Below are positions 51,387-59,624 of a stretch of 64,000 nucleotides of DNA, piece by piece. The stretch lies in assembly GCA_017531485.1 (NCBI GenBank), contig JAFXKY010000046.1, positions 1 to 64,000 on the forward strand, written 5' to 3'. Every line of letters starts with the position of its first letter. The stretch's first letter is position 1. The DNA is from Eubacteriaceae bacterium (GTDB lineage: Bacteria > Bacillota > Clostridia > Eubacteriales > Anaerofustaceae). The translations under genes were made by a program, and so were the position numbers. Below the pieces are notes generated by a model, which saw only the letters and a list, made by a program, of their open reading frames with translations, did not search any database and was not told where the DNA came from.

Positions 51387-52574
51387 ATGAAAACTCTTAA
51401 AGATGCAGAATTTCAGGGCAAGACGGTCCTGATCAGAGTGGACTACAATGTTCCCCTCGATGAAGAAAAAAACGTTACTGACAATCTCCGTATCGTAAGT
51501 ACTATCCCCACAGTGGATTATATCCTCGAATGTGGCGCAAAGGTAGTTCTTTGCTCACACCTCGGTCGTCCGGACGGCCAGCCGAAGCCGGAATTTTCCC
51601 TCAGACCGGTAGCCGAAGAAGCTGCAAGAGTGTTTGAAGAAGAAGTTGTGTTTGCTGATGACGATGAAGTTGTCGGTGAAAAGACACTCGCAATGCTCGA
51701 ACAGTTCAAAAAATCAGACGCAAGGATCATGCTCCTTCAGAACACACGTTACAGAGCCGAAGAAGAAGCTAACGACCCTGAGTTCTCAAAACAGCTCGCG
51801 AGCCTTGCTGATGTTTTCGTAATGGACGCATTCGGCGCTGCACACCGCGCTCACGCATCAACAGTCGGCGTTGCTGATTATCTTCCGACATACGCAGGCC
51901 TTCTTATGGCAGACGAAGTAAAATATCTCGGCGAACTCCTCGAAGAACCGCACAGACCGTTTACGGTAGTCATGGGCGGATCAAAGGTAAGTGATAAGAT
52001 CCAGGTATTCAGAAATCTCCTCAAAAAGGCTGATTCAATCATCGTTGGCGGCGCTATGGCATATACATTCCTCAAAGCTCAGGGATATAACGTAGGTATC
52101 TCCAAGGTAGAAGCCGACAAACTTGACCTTGCAAACGAGATCCTCGAACTTGCCAAGGAAAAAGGCGTGGAATTCTATCTCCCGACAGACTGCTCAGGAA
52201 GCACGGAATTCTCTAACGACACACCGAAAGTTTCTTACGCATACAACGAAATGCCGGATGACTTCATGGGTCTTGATATCGGACCTGAAACTCAGGCAAA
52301 ATACAAAGAAGTTCTCAAAAACAGCAAGACCATCGTACTGAACGGTCCAATGGGCGTTTTTGAAATGGAAAATTACACAGACGGAACAATTGCCGTACTC
52401 GAAGGAATGGCTCTCGCGAAAGATGCAGTCAAGATCGTCGGCGGCGGAGACAGCGCAGCAGCTGTTTCACAGTTCGGTTACACAGACGACATGACTCACA
52501 TCTCAACAGGTGGCGGAGCTTCCCTCAAACTCATGGAAGGAAAACTCCTTCCGGGTGTTAAAGTTTGTCTGTAA
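51387..52574 (+). CDS. pgk: Phosphoglycerate kinase
   Basis: A 395-residue kinase. N-lobe: GKTVLIRVDYNVPLDEEKNV, CSHLGRPDGQP and DAFGAAHRAHAST. C-lobe: VVMGGSKVSDKIQVFRNLL, FYLPTDC and the nucleotide site IVGGGDSAAAVSQFGYTDDM with STGGGASLKLMEGK. Converts 1,3-bisphosphoglycerate to 3-phosphoglycerate with ATP formation. AAAGGAAGAGAAA precedes the ATG. Confidence 0.97.
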   Translation: MKTLKDAEFQGKTVLIRVDYNVPLDEEKNVTDNLRIVSTIPTVDYILECGAKVVLCSHLGRPDGQPKPEFSLRPVAEEAARVFEEEVVFADDDEVVGEKTLAMLEQFKKSDARIMLLQNTRYRAEEEANDPEFSKQLASLADVFVMDAFGAAHRAHASTVGVADYLPTYAGLLMADEVKYLGELLEEPHRPFTVVMGGSKVSDKIQVFRNLLKKADSIIVGGAMAYTFLKAQGYNVGISKVEADKLDLANEILELAKEKGVEFYLPTDCSGSTEFSNDTPKVSYAYNEMPDDFMGLDIGPETQAKYKEVLKNSKTIVLNGPMGVFEMENYTDGTIAVLEGMALAKDAVKIVGGGDSAAAVSQFGYTDDMTHISTGGGASLKLMEGKLLPGVKVCL

Positions 52575-52586
52575 TAAAGTTCAATT

Positions 52587-52611
52587 AATGCAGAGGCTTT
52601 GCCTCTGCATT
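52587..52611 (+). other. Strong hairpin between pgk and tpiA
   Basis: AATGCAGAGGC (52587-52597), loop TTT, GCCTCTGCATT (52601-52611): an 11-bp perfect stem with no U-tract after it. It is more likely an mRNA processing or stability element between pgk and tpiA than a full terminator. Confidence 0.6.
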
Positions 52612-52650
52612 GTTTGGATGTTATCAAAAATTGTTAATATGGAGGAGTTT

Positions 52651-53391
52651 ATGAGAAAGAAAGTTATTGCCGGAAACTGGAAAATGAACAAACTCGCAAG
52701 TGAGTGCGGTGAATTTATCTCACGCATCATCAAAGATATCGACACAGACGAAAAGGATGTCATCATCTGCCCGACATTTTTGTCAATTTCATCTGCTGTT
52801 AATGCTACAGCAGGAACATCTGTCGGAATTGGTGCGCAGAATATGCATTATGAAGAAAAAGGTGCGTATACAGGAGAAGTCAGCGCAGAAATGATAAAGG
52901 AAGCCGGATGTAAATACGTCATCATCGGTCACTCCGAAAGAAGAAAATATTACGCTGAAACAGATGATTCTATTTCACTGAAGATCAAAAAAGCATACGA
53001 AACGGGACTTATACCCATTATGTGCATCGGTGAAAGCCTTGAAGAAAGAGAAAGCGGAGAGACGTTCAACGTTCTTGAAAATCAACTTGTAAACGCTCTT
53101 AAACCCATAGAAACTGACGAAAACCTCATCGTAGCATATGAACCCGTATGGGCTATCGGAACAGGAAAAACAGCCACAGATGAGCAGGCGCAGGAAGCCT
53201 GCTGCTTCGTCCGCAATACATTAAAAGAGATCGTCGGAGAAAAGAGTGACAAGATCAGAATTCTTTACGGCGGAAGCGTAAACGAAAAAAATATCAAAGC
53301 CCTTATGGCAATGCCCGATATCGACGGAGCTCTCGTCGGAGGAGCAAGCCTCAAGGATGAATTCATTAAGCTGGTAAATTATGACAAATAA
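52651..53391 (+). CDS. tpiA: Triosephosphate isomerase
   Basis: A 246-residue TIM barrel enzyme. VIAGNWKMNK (Asn, Lys) at the N-terminus, KYVIIGHSERRKYY with the catalytic His (~95), AYEPVWAIGTGKTATDEQAQ with the catalytic Glu and loop 6 (~165), and RILYGGSVNEKNIKALM. The start at 52651 has GGAGGAGTTT directly before it; the frame is open into pgk but that part is not conserved. Overlaps gpmI by 11 bases. Confidence 0.97.
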   Translation: MRKKVIAGNWKMNKLASECGEFISRIIKDIDTDEKDVIICPTFLSISSAVNATAGTSVGIGAQNMHYEEKGAYTGEVSAEMIKEAGCKYVIIGHSERRKYYAETDDSISLKIKKAYETGLIPIMCIGESLEERESGETFNVLENQLVNALKPIETDENLIVAYEPVWAIGTGKTATDEQAQEACCFVRNTLKEIVGEKSDKIRILYGGSVNEKNIKALMAMPDIDGALVGGASLKDEFIKLVNYDK

Positions 53392-54904
53392 GGCATTACT
53401 TGTAATACTCGACGGCTTCGGCATCGCTCCCGCAGGGGAAGGCAATGCTCAGAGCCTCGCAGATACTCCCAATTTAAATAGATTATTCGATAAATTCCCC
53501 ACAAACATCCTCAGATGCTCCGGTCTTGACGTCGGTCTTCCGGAAGGACAGATGGGCAACAGCGAAGTCGGGCACCTCAACATCGGTTCCGGCAGAGTAA
53601 TTTATCAGGAACTCAGCAGAATATCCAAGTCAATAGACGACGGTGATTTCTTTGAAAACGAAGAATTCCTCAAAGCTTGTGAACACGTAAAAAAAACAGG
53701 CGGCAATCTTCACATCATGGGGCTCACGTCCGACGGAGGTGTTCACAGCGCAGAAAAGCACTACAAAGCGCTTTTACTCCTCGCAAAACAGCAGGGGCTT
53801 GCAGATAAGACATACATTCACTGCTTCACTGACGGAAGGGACACACCACCGAAAAGCGCTATGGATTTCATAGCAGAGCTTGACAGATACATAAACGAAA
53901 TCGGTTCAGGCAAGATCGCCCTCATCAGCGGCAGATATTACGCTATGGACCGCGACAAGCGTTATGAACGAAACAAACTCGCTTACGATGCCCTCGTTTA
54001 CGGTCAGGGCGAAAGATTCTCTTCATTCCGCGATGCAATTCAGGACAGTTATGATAAAGACATTACCGACGAATTCATTCTGCCAAGACTTATCGAGGAT
54101 GAAAACGGAGAGATACATACGGTAAATGACGGTGACAGCATTATCTTCTTTAATTTCCGTCCCGACAGGGCAAGACAGATAACCGCCGCATTCACACAGC
54201 CTCAGTTCGACGGTTTTGAAAGAAAAGTATTTGAAGATCTGTTTTATGTCACAATGACGAACTATGAAGCAACATTCACAGGCGTCAACGTTGCATATAA
54301 ACCGAATGTGATAAAAAATACTCTCGGCGAATATCTCTCTTCCATCGGCAAAAAACAACTCAGGATCGCAGAAACGGAGAAATATGCACACGTTACATAT
54401 TTCTTCAACGGCGGAATCGAAAAAGATTATGAAGGCGAAGACAGAATCCTCATTCCTTCGCCGAAAGTCGCGTCTTACGACCTTCAGCCAGAAATGAGCG
54501 CTTATGAAGTAACGGAAAGTCTTCTTGAAAAGCTTGAAGGTGATTATGATTTCGTGCTCGTGAATTATGCCAACTGCGACATGGTCGGACATACCGGAAT
54601 AATTCCCGCGGCAGTAAAGGCAGTTGAAGCGGTTGATGAATGTGTTGGAAAGATCGTTGAGAAGGCGAGGTCGCTTGGTTACAGCGTAATCATCACGGCG
54701 GATCACGGCAATGCAGAAAAGATGATCGAAGGGACAGAGCCGCACACGGCACATACGACAAATCCCGTTCCCGTATGCGTAATTGCTGACGGAGTGACGG
54801 AGGTTTCCACAGGCGCCCTTTGCGATATTGCACCAACAGTTCTCGGGCTTATGGGAATTGAGCTTCCGAAAGAGTTTGAAGGCAAAAATCTTGTAAATAA
54901 ATAA
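53381..54904 (+). CDS. gpmI: 2,3-bisphosphoglycerate-independent phosphoglycerate mutase
   Basis: A 507-residue manganese-dependent mutase of the alkaline-phosphatase fold. LLVILDGFGIAPAGEGNAQS gives the first metal Asp, and the catalytic Ser is in GQMGNSEVGHLNIGSGRVIY (~62). Later motifs are FTDGRDTPPKSA, IIFFNFRPDRARQIT, CDMVGHTG and SVIITADHGNAEKMI. Converts 3- to 2-phosphoglycerate. Overlaps tpiA by 11 bases. Enolase does not follow, so the operon ends here at a terminator. Confidence 0.97.
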   Translation: MTNKALLVILDGFGIAPAGEGNAQSLADTPNLNRLFDKFPTNILRCSGLDVGLPEGQMGNSEVGHLNIGSGRVIYQELSRISKSIDDGDFFENEEFLKACEHVKKTGGNLHIMGLTSDGGVHSAEKHYKALLLLAKQQGLADKTYIHCFTDGRDTPPKSAMDFIAELDRYINEIGSGKIALISGRYYAMDRDKRYERNKLAYDALVYGQGERFSSFRDAIQDSYDKDITDEFILPRLIEDENGEIHTVNDGDSIIFFNFRPDRARQITAAFTQPQFDGFERKVFEDLFYVTMTNYEATFTGVNVAYKPNVIKNTLGEYLSSIGKKQLRIAETEKYAHVTYFFNGGIEKDYEGEDRILIPSPKVASYDLQPEMSAYEVTESLLEKLEGDYDFVLVNYANCDMVGHTGIIPAAVKAVEAVDECVGKIVEKARSLGYSVIITADHGNAEKMIEGTEPHTAHTTNPVPVCVIADGVTEVSTGALCDIAPTVLGLMGIELPKEFEGKNLVNK

Positions 54905-54936
54905 TAATGCGGCACATCGCCGCATTATTATTTTAT
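54903..54936 (+). terminator. Terminator of the glycolytic operon
   Basis: AATAATGCGGC, loop ACATC, GCCGCATTATT, then ATTTTATT. The 11-bp stem overlaps the gpmI stop region. Confidence 0.85.
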
Positions 54937-54996
54937 TCAGACATTATATTTGTTTTTATTGAAAATTATGATACAATCGTTTTACTGGAGGAGTGT

Positions 54997-56331
54997 ATGT
55001 ATACAGACTGGAGATATACCAAATACGCAGGATATTATCATCCGCGCACATTTACTCATATAAAACGAAACAACACCACCGATGTCAACAAAACATTCCG
55101 CGAAAGAAAGCAGCCAAAAGCCGGGGGAAAATTCTTCTTCGCGTCAAATGTTGACATCGAGAAATATAATGACAAACCGGAACTTATTCATCTTGCCGTG
55201 TTGTCATCATTTTATATGGAGTTTTATACTCTTTTCCCGACTGAGCTGTTTTATTTCTCAGTCTTATTTCTCATGCCGAAACTCGATGAAAAGCCGGAGA
55301 AGAATTCTGCTCTGAGCGAGATCGTAAATGATCCGGAAGTCCGTTCACAGCTTATGATCCTCAAAAGAGAATATGAAAAACAAAAGGGATTCAGAATCAA
55401 AAATATTCTTTCCTTCGGGAAACTCTCATGCAAAAGAGTATGCAAAGAAGAATTTGAGCTATACCGGCTTATCCGTGAAAGAACTGTTGCGGGAAATTTC
55501 AGGTGTATTTACATTCATTCCGGACTCGACTTCTCTCCTGAAAACGATAACATGAAGATCCCGAAAGACATTCTCGCAAAGGTACCTGAGCATGAATTTA
55601 ATGATGTTTATTCGTATTATCCCGAATCGGAACTGGTTGACCTTTGCTTCAAACAAAAGATCAATTCTTATGATCACCTCAGAAAAGCAAAGAAACTCCT
55701 CGAAAAAGATCCACCGAAAGTCAATACAAAATATATAAAACGAAAATTTTCTTCGGAAGTAACAGAGATCAGGCTCTTTGAAATAATAATAGCCGTTATA
55801 TTGTCATATCCGACATCATGGCTGTATTTAAGAGCGTTCCGGTACCGTTCGACGATGTATCTTGCTTTCTTTGACACCATAATGGAACATTTCATGTTTT
55901 CGGATATAATGTACTTCATTCTCCTCGGAATGCTGTATCTGTTTATCCGATCAGGTATGTCCCGCACGATTCTCTCCCCGTCATGCTACTTTGCCGAGAA
56001 CCGCATCGTATGTAAGGCTATTTCCGGAATTGAACAGGATGGCGGGGCAGAAAGGCGTTCCCTCAGACAAAATTATGAGCTGCACACCGAACATTTATAC
56101 ACTTACACATATTCATCGATCCGTCAGTACGGTATCTTCAGGAGAATGGGGAAGAAGTATTTCTATTTTTCTAAAAAACTGCTCACAGACGAAGAGCTGA
56201 ACCGTTTCAGAAACAAAATGATCCTTTGTGATGAAAATACGGTTGCCATGAGTTACGATGAAAAAATATATGAACTTGCAAAACAGATCATTCCACCAAA
56301 AAAACAGAATAATCAGATAAACAGCTTGTAA
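54997..56331 (+). CDS. Unknown 444-residue protein with central membrane hairpin
   Basis: I do not recognise a family. The start at 54997 (MYTDWRYTKYAGYYHPRTFT) has GGAGGAGTGT in front. Residues ~1-255 are soluble, basic and Lys/Glu-rich, with FFFASNVDIEKYNDKPELIH and a helical part LRKAKKLLEKDPPKV. Residues ~265-330 contain two to three hydrophobic helices (LFEIIIAVILSYPTSWLYLR and MYFILLGMLYLFIRSG). Residues ~335-444 are again soluble, with TYTYSSIRQYGIFRRMGKKY and FYFSKKLLTDEELNRF, which looks like the YcxB-like C-terminal pattern (membrane pair, a tyrosine-rich strand region, then a kinked end). That last resemblance is weak. Own terminator; monocistronic. Confidence 0.7.
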   Translation: MYTDWRYTKYAGYYHPRTFTHIKRNNTTDVNKTFRERKQPKAGGKFFFASNVDIEKYNDKPELIHLAVLSSFYMEFYTLFPTELFYFSVLFLMPKLDEKPEKNSALSEIVNDPEVRSQLMILKREYEKQKGFRIKNILSFGKLSCKRVCKEEFELYRLIRERTVAGNFRCIYIHSGLDFSPENDNMKIPKDILAKVPEHEFNDVYSYYPESELVDLCFKQKINSYDHLRKAKKLLEKDPPKVNTKYIKRKFSSEVTEIRLFEIIIAVILSYPTSWLYLRAFRYRSTMYLAFFDTIMEHFMFSDIMYFILLGMLYLFIRSGMSRTILSPSCYFAENRIVCKAISGIEQDGGAERRSLRQNYELHTEHLYTYTYSSIRQYGIFRRMGKKYFYFSKKLLTDEELNRFRNKMILCDENTVAMSYDEKIYELAKQIIPPKKQNNQINSL

Positions 56332-56350
56332 TGAGCTGTTTATTTTTTCA
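56319..56350 (+). terminator. Terminator of the 444-residue protein gene
   Basis: AAACAGCT (56319-56326), 7-base loop, AGCTGTTT (56334-56341), then ATTTTTT. The stem spans the stop codon. Confidence 0.8.
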
Positions 56351-56356
56351 TAAATA

Positions 56357-56373
56357 TATGATACAATATCATA
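56357..56373 (+). promoter_or_regulatory. Palindromic operator over the -10 box of the EFR1 gene
   Basis: TATGATA-CAA-TATCATA, a perfect 7-3-7 palindrome that contains a -10 TACAAT (56362-56367). A bound protein would block the promoter. Start codon is 26 bases downstream. Confidence 0.55.
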
Positions 56374-56398
56374 AAGAATATATCCCAAGGAGTTACAT

Positions 56399-57157
56399 AT
56401 GAGCATTTATTCAATTTATTTCAGCCCGACAGGCGGAACTGAAAAGGTCTGTGACATTATTTCAGCCACTTTTTCAAAAGATTACAAAGCTATCGAACTT
56501 ATCGCAGCGGAAGATGATTTCGCATCAGTAAAACTCACCCAGGACGACATCGCTATCATCGGCGGCCCCGTTTACGGCGGCAGAATCCCCGGTGTTGCAA
56601 TGGAAAGACTTGAACAGATCTCAGGCGGCGGCGCAAAAGCTGTTCTCGTAGCTGTTTACGGCAACAGAGCATATGATGACGCACTCATGGAACTTAAAGA
56701 CGGTTCTGTAAGAGCAGGTTTTGTTCCCGTAGCAGGAATCGCCGCAAATGCAGAACACTCAATCGCAAGAACCATCGCAGCAGGAAGACCCGACAAAGAT
56801 GACGAAGTCGTATTAAAAGAATTCGTTGAAAAGATCAAAGAAAAGATCGCAAAAGGCGAAACAGGCCTTGAAGTTCCGGGTAATTCTCACGATGAAAGAA
56901 GAAAAGACTCTGCAATGCCCATCATGGTAACAGAAGACTGCAACGAATGTGGTTCATGCGTTGATGAATGTCCGACAAGAGCGATCCCGTCTGACGCACC
57001 GAATACGACCGACGCAGAAAAATGCATGGGTTGCATGAGATGTATCTCTATCTGCCCGAACGAAGCTAGATGCCTTCCGAAAGAAAGGATCGAAGGTGCA
57101 ACACAGATGCTTATGAAAGCTTGTCCCGACAGAAGCAACAACGAACTTTTCCTGTAA
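56399..57157 (+). CDS. EFR1-type flavodoxin-ferredoxin protein
   Basis: A 252-residue electron-transfer protein. Residues 1-150 form a flavodoxin-like domain with the phosphate-binding loop YFSPTGGTEKV and GGPVYGGRIPGVA. The C-terminal ~75 residues carry two [4Fe-4S] motifs, CNECGSCVDECPTRAIP and CMGCMRCISICPNEAR. This flavodoxin-plus-ferredoxin arrangement is the EFR1 type of anaerobes, so it may link ferredoxin with a flavin-dependent partner. AAGGAGTTACAT precedes the start. Confidence 0.9.
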   Translation: MSIYSIYFSPTGGTEKVCDIISATFSKDYKAIELIAAEDDFASVKLTQDDIAIIGGPVYGGRIPGVAMERLEQISGGGAKAVLVAVYGNRAYDDALMELKDGSVRAGFVPVAGIAANAEHSIARTIAAGRPDKDDEVVLKEFVEKIKEKIAKGETGLEVPGNSHDERRKDSAMPIMVTEDCNECGSCVDECPTRAIPSDAPNTTDAEKCMGCMRCISICPNEARCLPKERIEGATQMLMKACPDRSNNELFL

Positions 57158-57161
57158 AAAT

Positions 57162-57198
57162 CAGCGACCGGTATTGGTTGGCGCTGTAAATACCGGTC
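57162..57198 (+). other. Mutually exclusive hairpins in the leader of the 5'-nucleotidase-like gene
   Basis: CAGCG (57162-57166) can pair with CGCTG (57182-57186), or GACCGGTATT (57166-57175) with AATACCGGTC (57189-57198), 10 bp. The two stems interlock, with no base between the first arms, so both are unlikely together. Lies 50-90 bases upstream of the downstream start, with no U-tract. Confidence 0.5.
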
Positions 57199-57249
57199 CA
57201 TGAATTTAAAATAACCGCTTAGAGTGCGTATAAGCATGTGAGGTTTTCT

Positions 57250-58704
57250 ATGAATACTAAAAAACTTACAATACTCCACTCCAACGATATCCACGGAGAT
57301 TTTACGCCTACTATCGTCGACGGCAAAGAAACAGGAGGTGTTTCATTCCTTTCAGGTTACATCCAGAAGGCGAGAAGCGAAGGAAACACACTCTATACAG
57401 TTGCAGGGGATATGTTCCTCGGCTCGGTAATCGACAGCGAATACAAAGGGCTGTCTACAATCGAGCTTTTCAATTTGATATCTCCCGATGTTGCAACAAT
57501 AGGCAACCACGAAGTTGATTACGGTGTGGCACATCTTCTTTTCCTTGAAAAATGTGCAAAATTCCCCATAATCAACGCAAATATGTATATCACCACAAAT
57601 AATGCAAGATTATTTACTCCGTACATCAACGTAGAGATAGACGGACTGAAGATACTTTTCATCGGTATTCTCACACATGAAGTTCTTGCAACGACAAAGC
57701 AGGAATCAATAATCGGAACGTTCCTTGATATCAAAGAGGCGGCGAAGGAGATAAGCGTTATTTGTGATAATTACCGAACAACAAGCACTGATCTCACGGT
57801 GGTTTTGTCACACATCGGATATGAACTCGACATCGAGCTTGCGAAGATTCTTGATGAATACGCAGGCGTTGATATCATCATCGGCGGCCACAGCCATACT
57901 TACATCCATGAAAAGACTGTTGTAAATGACATTCTTATCACTCAGGCAGGCACCGGCACAGATCAGATCGGCAGGATCGATATCGAATTTGATGAAAACA
58001 GAAACATCACTTCAATGGACTACGCTCTCGTGCCTATCAATGAAGATACCGCTCCCAGAGATGAAATACTTGACAATCTTATCGCTTCTTATCAAAGCGA
58101 AACAGATAAAAAATATAAAAGGATAGTTACACGTCTTGCGAGAAAACTCACTCATCCATCCCGCGAGCAGGAAACGGAGCAGGGTAACCTGTATGCGGAT
58201 GTTCTGCAGTGGGAATCAAGCTTTGATATCATGATGATGGGTTCAGGCAGTATCAGAAAGACAGAGATCGGACCTGTTATCGAATATCAGGATCTTGTTA
58301 CAAACACTCCGTATGATGATCAGCTATGGATGATAGAAGTTACCGGTGCGCAGTTCAGAAGAATGATAAAACACGTATTAAGACCTGCGGCATGGACAGG
58401 CGATACTGAATTTTATCAGTACTCTAAAGGCGTCCGCATAGTGTGGTCTAAGAGTAAGGGGGATTTTGAAGAATTCAAATTCAATGGTGAAGACATCACA
58501 GATGATATGCGACTGAGGATCGGAATTCAGGAATTCCACTATAAAAACTTTGACGAATTCCTCGGGGTCCCGCTTGCGGAAGTATCTCAGAACCGACGTC
58601 CGCGAGTAGTCGCTTCATCCATCAACAACATCATTGAAGAATATTTCTCCACAAATACCAATCTCGACGCAAAAGTCGAAGGCAGACTTGTAGTTCTTGA
58701 CTGA
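57250..58704 (+). CDS. 5'-nucleotidase/UshA-family metallophosphoesterase, apparently cytosolic
   Basis: A 484-residue protein with both UshA domains. N-terminal metallophosphoesterase: LTILHSNDIHGDF, GDMFLGSVIDS, IGNHEVDYG, LSHIGYELD and GGHSHTY, all metal motifs. C-terminal substrate-binding domain: EQGNLYADVLQWESSFDI, GSGSIRKTEIG and EYQDLVTNTPYDDQLWMIEV. It hydrolyses nucleotides or related phosphoesters. No signal peptide is present, unlike secreted UshA. The start at 57250 has GTGAGG 6 bases upstream; a longer frame at 57238 lacks a site. Own leader and terminator. Confidence 0.9.
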   Translation: MNTKKLTILHSNDIHGDFTPTIVDGKETGGVSFLSGYIQKARSEGNTLYTVAGDMFLGSVIDSEYKGLSTIELFNLISPDVATIGNHEVDYGVAHLLFLEKCAKFPIINANMYITTNNARLFTPYINVEIDGLKILFIGILTHEVLATTKQESIIGTFLDIKEAAKEISVICDNYRTTSTDLTVVLSHIGYELDIELAKILDEYAGVDIIIGGHSHTYIHEKTVVNDILITQAGTGTDQIGRIDIEFDENRNITSMDYALVPINEDTAPRDEILDNLIASYQSETDKKYKRIVTRLARKLTHPSREQETEQGNLYADVLQWESSFDIMMMGSGSIRKTEIGPVIEYQDLVTNTPYDDQLWMIEVTGAQFRRMIKHVLRPAAWTGDTEFYQYSKGVRIVWSKSKGDFEEFKFNGEDITDDMRLRIGIQEFHYKNFDEFLGVPLAEVSQNRRPRVVASSINNIIEEYFSTNTNLDAKVEGRLVVLD

Positions 58705-58706
58705 TA

Positions 58707-58734
58707 AAAAGCACGGTTTACCGTGCTTTTGTTT
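58707..58734 (+). terminator. Terminator of the 5'-nucleotidase-like gene
   Basis: AAAAGCACGGT, short TT loop, ACCGTGCTTTT then GTTTG. The stem starts 3 bases after the stop codon. Confidence 0.85.
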
Positions 58735-58807
58735 GTGCCGAAAAATCCCATTATCAAGCCAATGCTACTTCAGGTTGCGTAGTTTCAAGCCTGAGTTGGT
58801 AGACTTT

Positions 58808-58835
58808 TACAAAGGTGTTTTGTAGGATATACAAA
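58808..58835 (+). promoter_or_regulatory. Operator cluster upstream of the first HTH-membrane regulator
   Basis: TACAAA (58808-58813), 5 bases, TTTGTA (58819-58824): a perfect inverted repeat, followed by another TACAAA (58830-58835). These overlap a weak promoter (TTTACA-16-TATACA). The arrangement suggests autoregulation by the downstream HTH protein. Confidence 0.5.
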
Positions 58836-58848
58836 AAGGAGATATATT

Positions 58849-59547
58849 ATGAACTTCAAAGATCAGCTTTTAAGACTAAGAAAAGAAAATAATCTCTCTC
58901 AGGAGGAACTTGCGGAGAAACTCGGTGTGTCGCGTCAGGCAATATCAAAGTGGGAAACGGGAACGGCTTCTCCCGAGCTTTCAAACCTTACTGCCCTTTG
59001 CGAGCTTTTCGGAGTCACGCCGAATGCGATGCTTGGGTATGAAAAAGAAGTATGCACATCTGCTATACCTGACAAAGAAAACAAAATGCAGTGGTGGAAG
59101 ATTCTCCTGATTGCAACAATCGGTCTTTTGCTTCTGTCGACAGTCGGAAGATGTCTGTTCTTCGGATTATTCACCATTGATCCGGACAGCGGAAATGCAA
59201 GTACTGATCAAAGCGGTCCGGAGTTATTGTTTGATGCGGAATTTGTATCCATAGATTCGCTTGGATGTACAGGAGATATTCACAATTTCAGACTTGCCTT
59301 CAGAACCCAGTCTCCTGTGGAAGAAGGACAAGTCGTCGTAAGTGTTTTTGATACGACTTCGGGAAAATTTAAAGAATATGATGCAATTAAAAACGGCGTG
59401 TATTATACTGCAGAAATACCTGTATCGTTCAGAAGCAACGTCATAATAAGTGCTGCGCATAAACTGTACGGCGAGATAGTAACAGGGCGGGAGCTCATAC
59501 AGATAACCGACGCAGACGACAAAGGATATTCCCATGAACTGCGATAA
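58849..59547 (+). CDS. XRE-type HTH regulator with membrane segment and extracellular domain
   Basis: A 232-residue protein. Residues ~1-65 are an XRE/Cro HTH: LRLRKENNLSQEELAEKLGV, SRQAISKWETG. A membrane helix lies at ~83-103 (KILLIATIGLLLLSTVGRCL). The last ~120 residues are a soluble beta-rich domain, presumably outside. Such proteins couple an outside signal to DNA binding; the signal is unknown. AAAAGGAGATATATT precedes the start, and the inverted-repeat cluster upstream may be its own binding site. Confidence 0.88.
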   Translation: MNFKDQLLRLRKENNLSQEELAEKLGVSRQAISKWETGTASPELSNLTALCELFGVTPNAMLGYEKEVCTSAIPDKENKMQWWKILLIATIGLLLLSTVGRCLFFGLFTIDPDSGNASTDQSGPELLFDAEFVSIDSLGCTGDIHNFRLAFRTQSPVEEGQVVVSVFDTTSGKFKEYDAIKNGVYYTAEIPVSFRSNVIISAAHKLYGEIVTGRELIQITDADDKGYSHELR

Positions 59548-59566
59548 ACAGAATTATTATGATAAC

Positions 59567-59590
59567 AGCACGGAAAACCGTGCTTTTTGT
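59567..59590 (+). terminator. Terminator after the first HTH-membrane regulator
   Basis: AGCACGG, loop AAAA, CCGTGCT then TTTTGTTTG, about 20 bases after the stop. Confidence 0.82.
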
Positions 59591-59618
59591 TTGTAAAGAA
59601 AGCAATGTATGATAAAAT
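59591..59618 (+). promoter_or_regulatory. Promoter of the anchored phosphoesterase, possibly leaderless
   Basis: TTGTAA (59591-59596), 16 bases, TAAAAT (59613-59618). The ATG starts 7 bases after the -10 element, which is where RNA synthesis usually begins, and no ribosome site is visible. Confidence 0.5.
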
Positions 59619-59624
59619 ATTTTC

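Noticed and set aside
52587-52611. Rho-independent terminator between pgk and tpiA
   Set aside because: The stem is strong but there is no U-run, and tpiA must be transcribed from the same operon.
57162-57198. H-type pseudoknot riboswitch before the 5'-nucleotidase-like gene
   Set aside because: The two stems have zero bases between the first arms, so both cannot form together. I kept it as alternative hairpins only.
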